Source of the DNA: a bacterium
GTDB lineage: Bacteria; Margulisbacteria; Marinamargulisbacteria; JABGVJ01
Reading direction: 5' to 3'
DNA: 37,977 nt
Assembly: GCA_018646105.1 (NCBI GenBank)
Contig: JABGVJ010000009.1
Span: forward strand, 1-37,977
The position numbers were made by a program, and so were the translations under genes. The notes beneath the pieces are model-generated. The model was not told where the DNA came from and searched no databases. It worked only from the letters and a program-made list of their open reading frames with translations. Shown piece by piece: positions 1 through 6,373 of the stretch (position 1 is its first letter; every line of letters begins with the position of its first letter).

Positions 1-47
1 CCACCCAGCCACGGATAATATAATTTATTGATTTGTAATATTTCCAT
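1..47 (-). CDS. GT4-type glycosyltransferase, N-terminal start only (partial)
   Basis: Read on the minus strand, ATG at 47-45 opens a frame that runs off the left edge and reads MEILQINKLYYPWLGG. This closely resembles the N-terminus of GT-B glycosyltransferases of family 4, where the first beta strand is followed by a Tyr-Pro-x-x-Gly-Gly loop that contacts the acceptor or nucleotide sugar. A Shine-Dalgarno-like AAGGAT at 59-54 sits 6 nt upstream of this ATG and favours it over the in-frame ATG at 62-60. Only 16 residues are visible, so the family call rests on the N-terminal motif alone. Its divergent orientation suggests that further glycan genes continue to the left of the window. Confidence 0.55.
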   Translation of the reverse strand, partial: MEILQINKLYYPWLG

Positions 48-160
48 AATTCTATCCTTCATATATTATGATAACAGAAAAAGAAGAAGACTATCATAAT
101 CCCCCCTCTCCACTTGTGGAGTGTGTTTTAAAACAGCTGGACTAGTTTTGAGAAAGTTAA
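48..160. promoter_or_regulatory. Divergent intergenic region with inverted -10-like boxes
   Basis: This spacer separates the leftward glycosyltransferase from the rightward Wzy_C gene. It holds a perfect 9-bp inverted repeat, ATTATGATA at 65-73 and TATCATAAT at 92-100, with 18 nt between the arms. Each arm contains CATAAT reading outward (minus strand 70-65, plus strand 95-100), which matches a sigma-70 -10 box at 5 of 6 positions. A plus-strand -35 candidate is ATAACA at 71-76, 18 nt from CATAAT. The arrangement suits back-to-back promoters or an operator, but no transcription start can be proved from sequence. Confidence 0.4.
103..121. repeat. GC-rich palindromic repeat, copy 1
   Basis: CCCCTCTCCACTTGTG occupies 103-118, and within it CTCCAC (108-113) pairs with GTGGAG (116-121) as a perfect 6-bp hairpin with a TT loop. 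The element is markedly GC-richer than its surroundings. The same 16-mer, with 14 of 16 matches, occurs on the minus strand at 4711-4696. It looks like a degraded copy of a dispersed intergenic palindrome rather than a classical terminator, because no T-run of useful length follows. Confidence 0.45.
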
Positions 161-2164
161 ATGGAAAAAACAAAAGTAAACACTATTTTTAATAGTATTT
201 TTATCACTTTACTTTTTGCCTTAATTATAGGTAACGCGCTTTTCTTTTCTACTATGACGCACGCGGTTTTTGAGGTCAATAAACTGCTTTGGCTACGTCT
301 GATTACGATGGTAGTTTGTTTTGTCTGGTTTTTTAAATATTTATTATTTAAAGACAACGATTTAATGCCAAAACAAAATTTTTTAGCGTCATTTAAAAGT
401 TTACAAATAGGTTTAGGCATACCCTTGTTGCTTTGGTTACTTGTTAATATCCTTTCCACTATTTTTTCTCAAAATATCAGATTAAGTATTTTGGGATCAT
501 ATGATCGTTGGGAAGGCATTATCACCATTATTAATTATGTATTATTAATTTATATGTACGCAAAATTAGTTACTAAACAAAAACATTTTCTATGGTTAGT
601 TTTGGCTATTATTCTGTCTGCATCACTTTCTTCTGTGTACGGAGTGCTCCAAAGTTTAAATGTCGAATTTTTTTCTTGGAGCATGGACTCGGCCAAACGA
701 GTATTCGCCTGTATCAATAACCCTGTGCATTATAGCGCTTATGTGGGCATGATTGTGCCTTTATGTATAAGCTGTATTTTATATTTAACTGAAAAACATC
801 ATGCAACGAATTCTTTCTTTTGGACTAAAATTGCTCCCTTAGTTATTTTTCTGGCCATAGTTTTAATTTATTACAATCAATTTTTATCTTATTCACGCGC
901 TACTTGGATAGGGTTTATTGGCGCTATGACTATTTTTTATCTTTTAGTTTTAGGTAATTTTAATCCTCATCCACAACGCGCTTCGAAAAAACTTTTTTTT
1001 CTGGACTTTTTTGTTACTTCTTTAGCAATTGCTGTTTTTTATCTTTATGTTATTTTTAATTTTCATTTAGCAAACCCTTTTATCGCTATGTTTATTTTTA
1101 TCATTATGGTTAGTTATCTTATTTTTAATTATTTTATTTTGGTTAATCCAACATTCAAACCACGATTCTTTTCTTTGGAAACATTTCGTGAAATATGTTT
1201 TATAGCCGGTGGTATATTACTTTTTTATTTTCTTTTTCTTTTTAATTTTTATCAATATTTAGGCACAATAGGTCATTATTTGTATCTTGCGTTAGGAGTT
1301 ATTTATATCTTCTTTTGTAAAAAACTAAAACCAGCATTAAAGCCCTTTTTTTTAAGGATCGTAATTATGCTTATTTTCTCCTCATTACAATTTGTATCTA
1401 TTTCCTGGACCTCGATGTATCTTTATCTTTTATTGATAATAGGTTTCTATTATTTTAGTTTTCAAGATTCTACAGAACGTGTCGAAAAGACATTTTATGA
1501 TAGCTTAACGCTTAGAAACAAAAACTGGTTATTATTATTCATTGTAGTTTTTGCGATTATTTTAATAGTGCCCACAATACCGGCTCATTTACAGAAATTA
1601 ATTTCTCAGCCCAGCTCAACACAAACACAAGATTTTCAAATTTTAGAAAATGTTTATAGTAAAGTCGATTCCTATAAAACCATTGCTATTCAAGGCTCAG
1701 CCCGGACTTCTATGTGGCGCAGCTCACTTCCCTGGATTAAAGATTTTTGGTTATTAGGTAGTGGTCCAGATACCATCAAATATATGTATCCGGATTATCG
1801 TGAGCCTCAATATGGTATTTTAGAAGGCGGGCATAACTTCACACCGGATCGCCTACATAATGAGTATTTAAACGTTTTAGCCACTAAAGGAATATTAGGT
1901 TTTATTATCTATTATTTGGGGGTGATTTTAGGGTGGTATATTTTAATTTTAAATGGCTATTATCAGTTACGTACCCATGCTTTTCGTTTTTTTCTCGCGG
2001 GCTGTCTGGCCGGGGTTACTATTTATTTAGGGCAAGTAATGTTTAATTTCGGGGTCGTAGCTACTTTAGTACTGTTTTATATTTTTATGGGATTAGGTCT
2101 GGCTATTATTAAATATCCTGATTTTAGAACAAATGAAAATATCGCTAGAGATCATAAATTATGA
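161..2164 (+). CDS. Wzy_C-family O-antigen ligase/polymerase-like membrane protein
   Basis: This 667-residue integral membrane protein has at least a dozen hydrophobic helices from about residue 8 to 655. The Wzy_C signature is visible in parts: Ser-Arg-Ala-Thr-Trp near residue 243, an Arg-x-x-x-Trp stretch near 515 followed by a Gly-Ser-Gly-Pro turn, and Arg-Leu-His-Asn-Glu-Tyr-Leu near 564. The conserved His at about 566 lies in the large extracytoplasmic loop. The family transfers undecaprenyl-linked glycans to an acceptor (WaaL or PglL type) or polymerises repeats (Wzy). A better Wzy candidate lies at 36371, so a ligase role is plausible. The TGA stop overlaps the ATG of the following TPR gene, implying translational coupling. 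The start is ATG 161; GAGAAAG upstream is a modest ribosome site. Confidence 0.8.
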   Translation: MEKTKVNTIFNSIFITLLFALIIGNALFFSTMTHAVFEVNKLLWLRLITMVVCFVWFFKYLLFKDNDLMPKQNFLASFKSLQIGLGIPLLLWLLVNILSTIFSQNIRLSILGSYDRWEGIITIINYVLLIYMYAKLVTKQKHFLWLVLAIILSASLSSVYGVLQSLNVEFFSWSMDSAKRVFACINNPVHYSAYVGMIVPLCISCILYLTEKHHATNSFFWTKIAPLVIFLAIVLIYYNQFLSYSRATWIGFIGAMTIFYLLVLGNFNPHPQRASKKLFFLDFFVTSLAIAVFYLYVIFNFHLANPFIAMFIFIIMVSYLIFNYFILVNPTFKPRFFSLETFREICFIAGGILLFYFLFLFNFYQYLGTIGHYLYLALGVIYIFFCKKLKPALKPFFLRIVIMLIFSSLQFVSISWTSMYLYLLLIIGFYYFSFQDSTERVEKTFYDSLTLRNKNWLLLFIVVFAIILIVPTIPAHLQKLISQPSSTQTQDFQILENVYSKVDSYKTIAIQGSARTSMWRSSLPWIKDFWLLGSGPDTIKYMYPDYREPQYGILEGGHNFTPDRLHNEYLNVLATKGILGFIIYYLGVILGWYILILNGYYQLRTHAFRFFLAGCLAGVTIYLGQVMFNFGVVATLVLFYIFMGLGLAIIKYPDFRTNENIARDHKL

Positions 2165-3297
2165 GTAAAAATAAATCAAATAAAAATTTAAAAGTAGAAA
2201 ACACAAAGCAATTTTTAGATTTTAAAAAAATTACGTTTAGTTCGTGACTTCTTGTTTTTAGCTCTTTTTGCTTATTGATTTTTTTGATCTGGCAAGCTTT
2301 TTTACCGTTTAAAGCCGAAATTAAATTTAAAAGTAGTGCGCTTTTTATTTCTAGAGCAAAATGGCAAACTTCAAAAATAACTCAATATCCCAAGGCAGAA
2401 CAAGAACAAGTCAAAGAATATGTTTTGAATTTATATCGCTATGCTATCACCGATCTGCAAAAAGCCGTGGCGTACGCTCCTTGGGAAGTTAAATATTATG
2501 TAGAATTAGGTAAAGCATATCAAAGATATTTTGAGGCGATCGAGGACCCTGCTCAGAAACTAGCAGCCTTGAAAAATGCCGAAACAATGTATCAACAAGC
2601 ATCAAAATTAGATCCAAAAAATCCCTGGAACTATGAAAGATTAGGCAGTGTTTATCATTCATATTACGAACTCGTGTCCCTGGAACAAAAAAAGCCCTTT
2701 TTAAAACTAGCTAAAGATTATTTTTATAAAGCAGCTCAAGCGGGTCCCTTTAATCCTCTGTTTCAATTAAATTACGCTTATTTTTTGCAAACTAATAATT
2801 TTTCAGATGAAGCGATCCAGTATTATGAGAAAACAGTTAGTTACGATGGCCGTATTTTGGAAGCTCGTTATAATCTAGCCGCTATTTACACCAAGACAGG
2901 TGCTCTGGACAAAAGCTTGGCGCAATATCTGGCTATTCAGAAAACAGATCCCGATTATAGAAATATAAATTTTTATATAGGTTATATTTATTATGCTCAA
3001 AAGAAATATGAACAGGCCGCTACTTATTTTAGGACTGGACTTCAAAATCATCCGAACAACACTAAAATTTTTCATAATTATTTATTAAGTCTTTATCATC
3101 TTGGAAAATGGACAGAACTTATCAAGCTGCATGAACAAAGATTAAATAATACTAGTTATTATAAAGCCTATATTACACAGTATTTGGACGCTCTCATCAA
3201 AGCGGATAAAAAACAGAAGGCCTTTAAAGTGGCCCGTACAGCCATCGTGAAACATCCTCAATTAAAAAAGAATATAAATAAACTGTTGGGGTTATAG
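2161..3297 (+). CDS. Membrane-anchored TPR protein with in-frame TGA at 2245
   Basis: An ATG at 2161 overlaps the stop of the preceding ligase-like gene and reads 28 codons before TGA at 2245-2247. The same frame then continues without interruption to TAG at 3295-3297. Around the TGA it encodes a basic cytoplasmic leader and one hydrophobic segment (LLVFSSFCLLIFLIWQAFL). The next 300 residues form about six tetratricopeptide repeats from residue ~100, with repeated Tyr-x-x-Ala-x-x-x-x-Pro patterns. The only start after the TGA is TTG 2275, which lacks a Shine-Dalgarno site and would cut into the membrane helix. The gene is therefore a recent nonsense mutant, a readthrough gene, or carries a base error (TGG to TGA would give Trp). 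O-antigen ligases often carry or neighbour TPR domains, so the two probably work together. Confidence 0.75.
2245..2247 (+). other. In-frame TGA within the TPR gene leader
   Basis: The codon follows TCG and precedes CTT, so the stop is TGA followed by C, a context known to be leaky in E. coli. Codons on both sides make sense as one protein. No extended stem-loop typical of a bacterial SECIS is evident just downstream, so selenocysteine is unlikely. Confidence 0.8.
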
Positions 3298-4550
3298 TGA
3301 ATTTAGATAATCATAAAGTTTTATTATTGGGTATAGATAAAAAGGAAGAATGGTCTCTTACTGATTCTTTAGCTGAACTTGCGGAATTAGCTAAAACCGC
3401 AGGCTTAAGCGTAGCCGGAGAAGTTACACAAGTACGTACAGCTCCTCATTATAAATATTATTTAGGTTCAGGTAAAATACGCGAACTGCAGCCTCTTTTA
3501 AAAGATCAAGATATTCAGATCGTGATTATCGATGACGAGCTCACCCCTTCACAGCAAAAAGCGTTAGAAGAAATATTAGCCGTCAAAATTATTGATCGTA
3601 CCCAGCTTATTTTAGATATTTTTGCCGTCAGAGCTAAAACCCATGAGGCGCAACTACAAGTAGAATTAGCCCAATTAGAATATATGTTTCCGCGCCTTAC
3701 CAGAATGTGGACGCATTTATCCAAACTAGGAGGAGGTATTGGGACACGTGGTCCTGGCGAAAAACAGTTGGAGGTAGATAAAAGACAAATTCGTAAAAGA
3801 ATTATTCTTATCAAAAAAGAATTAAAAAGTGTCAAAAAACATCGGCATACTACACGGGCTAAAAGGCAAAATATACCGCTGTTAACAGGTGCTTTAGTGG
3901 GCTACACTAATGCCGGTAAATCTACCTTAATGAACTTGCTTACCAAAGCTTCAGTTTTAGTAGAAAATAAACTTTTTGCTACGCTGGATCCTACTACCAG
4001 AAAAGTTATCTTGCCGGATAACAGTGAAATTTTAATTACAGACACCGTGGGTTTTATCAAGAAATTGCCACATCAATTAGTGACTTCGTTTCATTCTACT
4101 TTAGAAGAGGTCCAAGAAGCGGATTTTTTAATCCATGTTTTAGATGTCTCTCATCCAAAATTTGAAATTCTTTTACAAACCTCAGGCGAACTTTTACAAG
4201 AATTAAATACTTCAGATAAACCGTGTCTTTTAATCTTAAATAAACTTGATCAGGCTCAGGCTAATTTACCGGCTTTAAAATTATTTTTAGAACATCAACA
4301 AAATTATTTGGTAATTTCCGCCTTAGACCCTGAATATTTGCCTTTAATTTTAAATAAAATCAATCAGCTTTTAGCGCATTATTATGATGTGCGTACCTAT
4401 CACATACCGTATCAACGTATGGATATTGTGGATCTTTTACATACCAAAGCTCAAGTTCTCCATGAAGAATATCAAGATCAGGAAATTGTGCTCAAAGTTA
4501 AAGTTAATTCTATTCTAGGAGACAAATTAATGGGCGCGCTTTATAAATAA
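3297..4550 (+). CDS. hflX: Ribosome-associated GTPase HflX
   Basis: HflX is a GTPase that binds the 50S subunit and splits stalled or heat-damaged ribosomes. The 417-residue length fits the family. The N-terminal HflX domain contains YLGSGK near residue 55, and the glycine-rich linker LSKLGGGIGTRGPGEKQLE lies near residue 142. The G domain has G1 GYTNAGKS at about 202, G2 FATLDPT, G3 DTVGF and G4 NKLD. The start is GTG 3297, overlapping the TAG of the TPR gene, with GGGG at 3288-3291 five bases upstream. It is a housekeeping gene lodged between a glycan ligase pair and dnaX, and its coupling to the TPR gene suggests one transcript. Confidence 0.96.
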   Translation: MNLDNHKVLLLGIDKKEEWSLTDSLAELAELAKTAGLSVAGEVTQVRTAPHYKYYLGSGKIRELQPLLKDQDIQIVIIDDELTPSQQKALEEILAVKIIDRTQLILDIFAVRAKTHEAQLQVELAQLEYMFPRLTRMWTHLSKLGGGIGTRGPGEKQLEVDKRQIRKRIILIKKELKSVKKHRHTTRAKRQNIPLLTGALVGYTNAGKSTLMNLLTKASVLVENKLFATLDPTTRKVILPDNSEILITDTVGFIKKLPHQLVTSFHSTLEEVQEADFLIHVLDVSHPKFEILLQTSGELLQELNTSDKPCLLILNKLDQAQANLPALKLFLEHQQNYLVISALDPEYLPLILNKINQLLAHYYDVRTYHIPYQRMDIVDLLHTKAQVLHEEYQDQEIVLKVKVNSILGDKLMGALYK

Positions 4551-4626
4551 CTCATACCTATTTTTAAGCGGTTAGCAAAATCACTAGCATTAAAATCACC
4601 TAATTTTTTTCTTTCCTCCTTGCTCG

Positions 4627-4673
4627 TTATATTTTCATATAAATGATTATATGAGATACTATATGAAATATAA
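4627..4673. repeat. Long AT-rich imperfect inverted repeat between hflX and dnaX
   Basis: The left arm TTATATTTTCATATA (4627-4641) is nearly the reverse complement of the right arm TATATGAAATATAA (4660-4673), with one extra T in the left arm and 18 nt between. It could form a long AT-rich hairpin in RNA or act as a protein-binding site. No T-tract of terminator type follows directly. The rest of the 179-bp spacer (4551-4729) shows no gene. Confidence 0.45.
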
Positions 4674-4687
4674 AAATCAAAAATAAA

Positions 4688-4717
4688 CTCCTCGTCACAC
4701 GTGAAGAGGGGTAGGGG
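4688..4717. repeat. GC-rich palindromic repeat, copy 2 (inverted)
   Basis: On the plus strand CCTC, G, TCAC, AC, GTGA, A, GAGG forms a hairpin at 4690-4709 with one mismatch, followed by GGTAGGGG. On the minus strand 4711-4696 reads CCCCTCTTCACGTGTG, matching the element at 103-118 in 14 of 16 positions. It also supplies purine-rich sequence upstream of dnaX. It resembles the short dispersed palindromes common in intergenic regions of many bacterial genomes. Confidence 0.45.
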
Positions 4718-4729
4718 TAAAGCCTAATA

Positions 4730-6328
4730 ATGAGTCATACAACTTTTTATCGCAAATACAGATCAGAAACTTTTGTTGAGCTTGTAGGTCAAGAACACAT
4801 TAAACAGACTTTAAGTAATGCCATTAAGTTTGAGCGTTTATCACATGCTTATATTTTTTCCGGCCCCCGAGGTACTGGCAAAACCAGTGTAGCTAGAATC
4901 CTAGCCAAATCTTTGAATTGTGAAAAAGGCAAATCAGATACGCCATGTTTAACTTGTAAAATCTGCCAAAAAATTGCCAAGGGTAATGCCGTAGATGTTA
5001 TCGAAATTGACGCGGCTTCCAATACTGGCGTAGATAATATTCGCGACCTTAACGATCGTGTGAATTATATGCCTATAGAATGCCGCTATAAAATATATAT
5101 TATTGATGAAGCGCATATGTTAAGTACTGGAGCTTTTAATGCTTTGCTTAAAACTTTGGAAGAACCACCCCAAAACACGCTTTTTATTTTAGCTACTACG
5201 GAACCACATAAGATTCCTATTACTATCCATTCCAGATGTCAAAAACTGAATTTCAGACGCTTAAGTTTAAGCGAGCTGGTTAGCCAATTACAAAAAATTG
5301 CTACTGCCGAAAATATCCAGGTTTCCGAAAAAGGTATGCAGATTATTGCTAAAAACGCTTCTGGCTGTATGCGTGATGCCATTTCTTTACTTGATCAGCT
5401 TTATTCGTTTAAAGGAAATGAAATCACAGACGATGATATTATTATGATGTTAGGAACTTTGAATTTCGATTCGTTATATGACTTAATTAGTAATTTTCTT
5501 CATCAGAATATTCAAGAAACTATTCTCAATTTAAATAAATTTATTGAAGAAGGTATAAATATTAATCAGCTTGTTGCGGACATTCGTGACTTTTTCAGAC
5601 ATTTATTATTTATCAAAATGGATTTACAGAATTTATTGGAATTTGATAATGCTAAAATAGAGCAGTTACATAAATTAGCGCATAATTTTTCTTATCAACA
5701 ACTTCAGGAATATTTAGAAATTTTCGCAAAAACAGAAATGGATTTAAGATGGGCCTCAAATCCAGAACTATTATTACAAGTTCGTTTTTTAAGTCTTTTA
5801 AAAAAAGCGCCAGTTCTAAATCCTAAACCTTTGCAAAAAGAAGTAGCCCCTATAACCACCCCCGCGGCCTCAAACCTTAATTCAAAACCCCATCCAGTAG
5901 TAGTAGAGCTAGAGCCAGTAGTTGAAAAAAAATTAACAGACGAAGCCGAATTAGACCCGAATTTATATTTTCAGAACTGGCAAGAAGTATTAGGTATTTT
6001 AAAAAAAGAAAAGCCTAGTTTATATCTGCTTTTAGCAGACGCTACTTTTATAAACTTAGAAAAAAACATTATTTATATAGCTTTAAAAGAAGATTATAAA
6101 TTTCATCAGGAAAAAATCAAAGAAGAAACAAGTCAAATTATTTTAAATAAGATTTTTTCCCAAGTATACAATCGTCAAGATTTAAGGCTAGCCTTAAGCA
6201 AAAATAATTTGATCGCATCAGCAACTGATCCGTCTGCGTCGCTTACTACGGCAAATTTGCATCACGAGACGCCAGATGCTCAAAAAATCAATCAAATTAT
6301 TGAAATATTTGAAGGAAAATTAGTTTAA
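4730..6328 (+). CDS. dnaX: DNA polymerase III subunit tau (and possibly gamma)
   Basis: DnaX is the clamp-loader ATPase that assembles the replicase. The N-terminal AAA+ domain shows Walker A GPRGTGKTS at residues 45-53, four zinc-binding cysteines at 64, 73, 76 and 79 (the same numbering as E. coli), Walker B IIDEAH, and the sensor motif HSRCQKL near 163. Domains II-III extend to about residue 360. A Pro/Glu-rich linker and a C-terminal domain complete the 532-residue tau form. At codons 357-359 the run of seven A (5800-5806) creates an A-AAA-AAA slippery heptamer in frame. A -1 shift there would end at TAA 5824-5826 and give a 365-residue gamma-like protein, just at the end of the collar domain. 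Start ATG 4730. Confidence 0.95.
   Translation: MSHTTFYRKYRSETFVELVGQEHIKQTLSNAIKFERLSHAYIFSGPRGTGKTSVARILAKSLNCEKGKSDTPCLTCKICQKIAKGNAVDVIEIDAASNTGVDNIRDLNDRVNYMPIECRYKIYIIDEAHMLSTGAFNALLKTLEEPPQNTLFILATTEPHKIPITIHSRCQKLNFRRLSLSELVSQLQKIATAENIQVSEKGMQIIAKNASGCMRDAISLLDQLYSFKGNEITDDDIIMMLGTLNFDSLYDLISNFLHQNIQETILNLNKFIEEGININQLVADIRDFFRHLLFIKMDLQNLLEFDNAKIEQLHKLAHNFSYQQLQEYLEIFAKTEMDLRWASNPELLLQVRFLSLLKKAPVLNPKPLQKEVAPITTPAASNLNSKPHPVVVELEPVVEKKLTDEAELDPNLYFQNWQEVLGILKKEKPSLYLLLADATFINLEKNIIYIALKEDYKFHQEKIKEETSQIILNKIFSQVYNRQDLRLALSKNNLIASATDPSASLTTANLHHETPDAQKINQIIEIFEGKLV
5800..5826 (+). other. Candidate -1 frameshift site in dnaX
   Basis: The reading frame is TTA AAA AAA GCG, so the seven A bases satisfy the X-XXY-YYZ pattern for tandem slippage. 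After a -1 shift the new frame adds six residues (Ser-Ala-Ser-Ser-Lys-Ser) and stops at TAA 5824-5826. No clear stimulatory hairpin or internal Shine-Dalgarno is seen. Two further A runs in the same gene (5925-5932 and 6001-6007) weaken the specificity. Confidence 0.35.
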
Positions 6329-6373
6329 TATTAAAATTAGATAAATAGATTTTTTAATTAAAAAGGATTATAT

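Noticed and set aside
2245-2247. Genome-wide TGA reassignment to Trp or Gly
   Set aside because: Only one TGA falls inside a gene in 38 kb, and several genes end normally at TGA, with all other Trp codons TGG.
2245-2290. Selenocysteine insertion
   Set aside because: No stable stem-loop of SECIS type follows the TGA, and TPR proteins are not known selenoproteins.
5925-6007. Other A runs in dnaX (5925-5932, 6001-6007) as frameshift sites
   Set aside because: They lie in the linker and C-terminal part, where truncation does not match a domain boundary; A runs are common in this AT-rich sequence.
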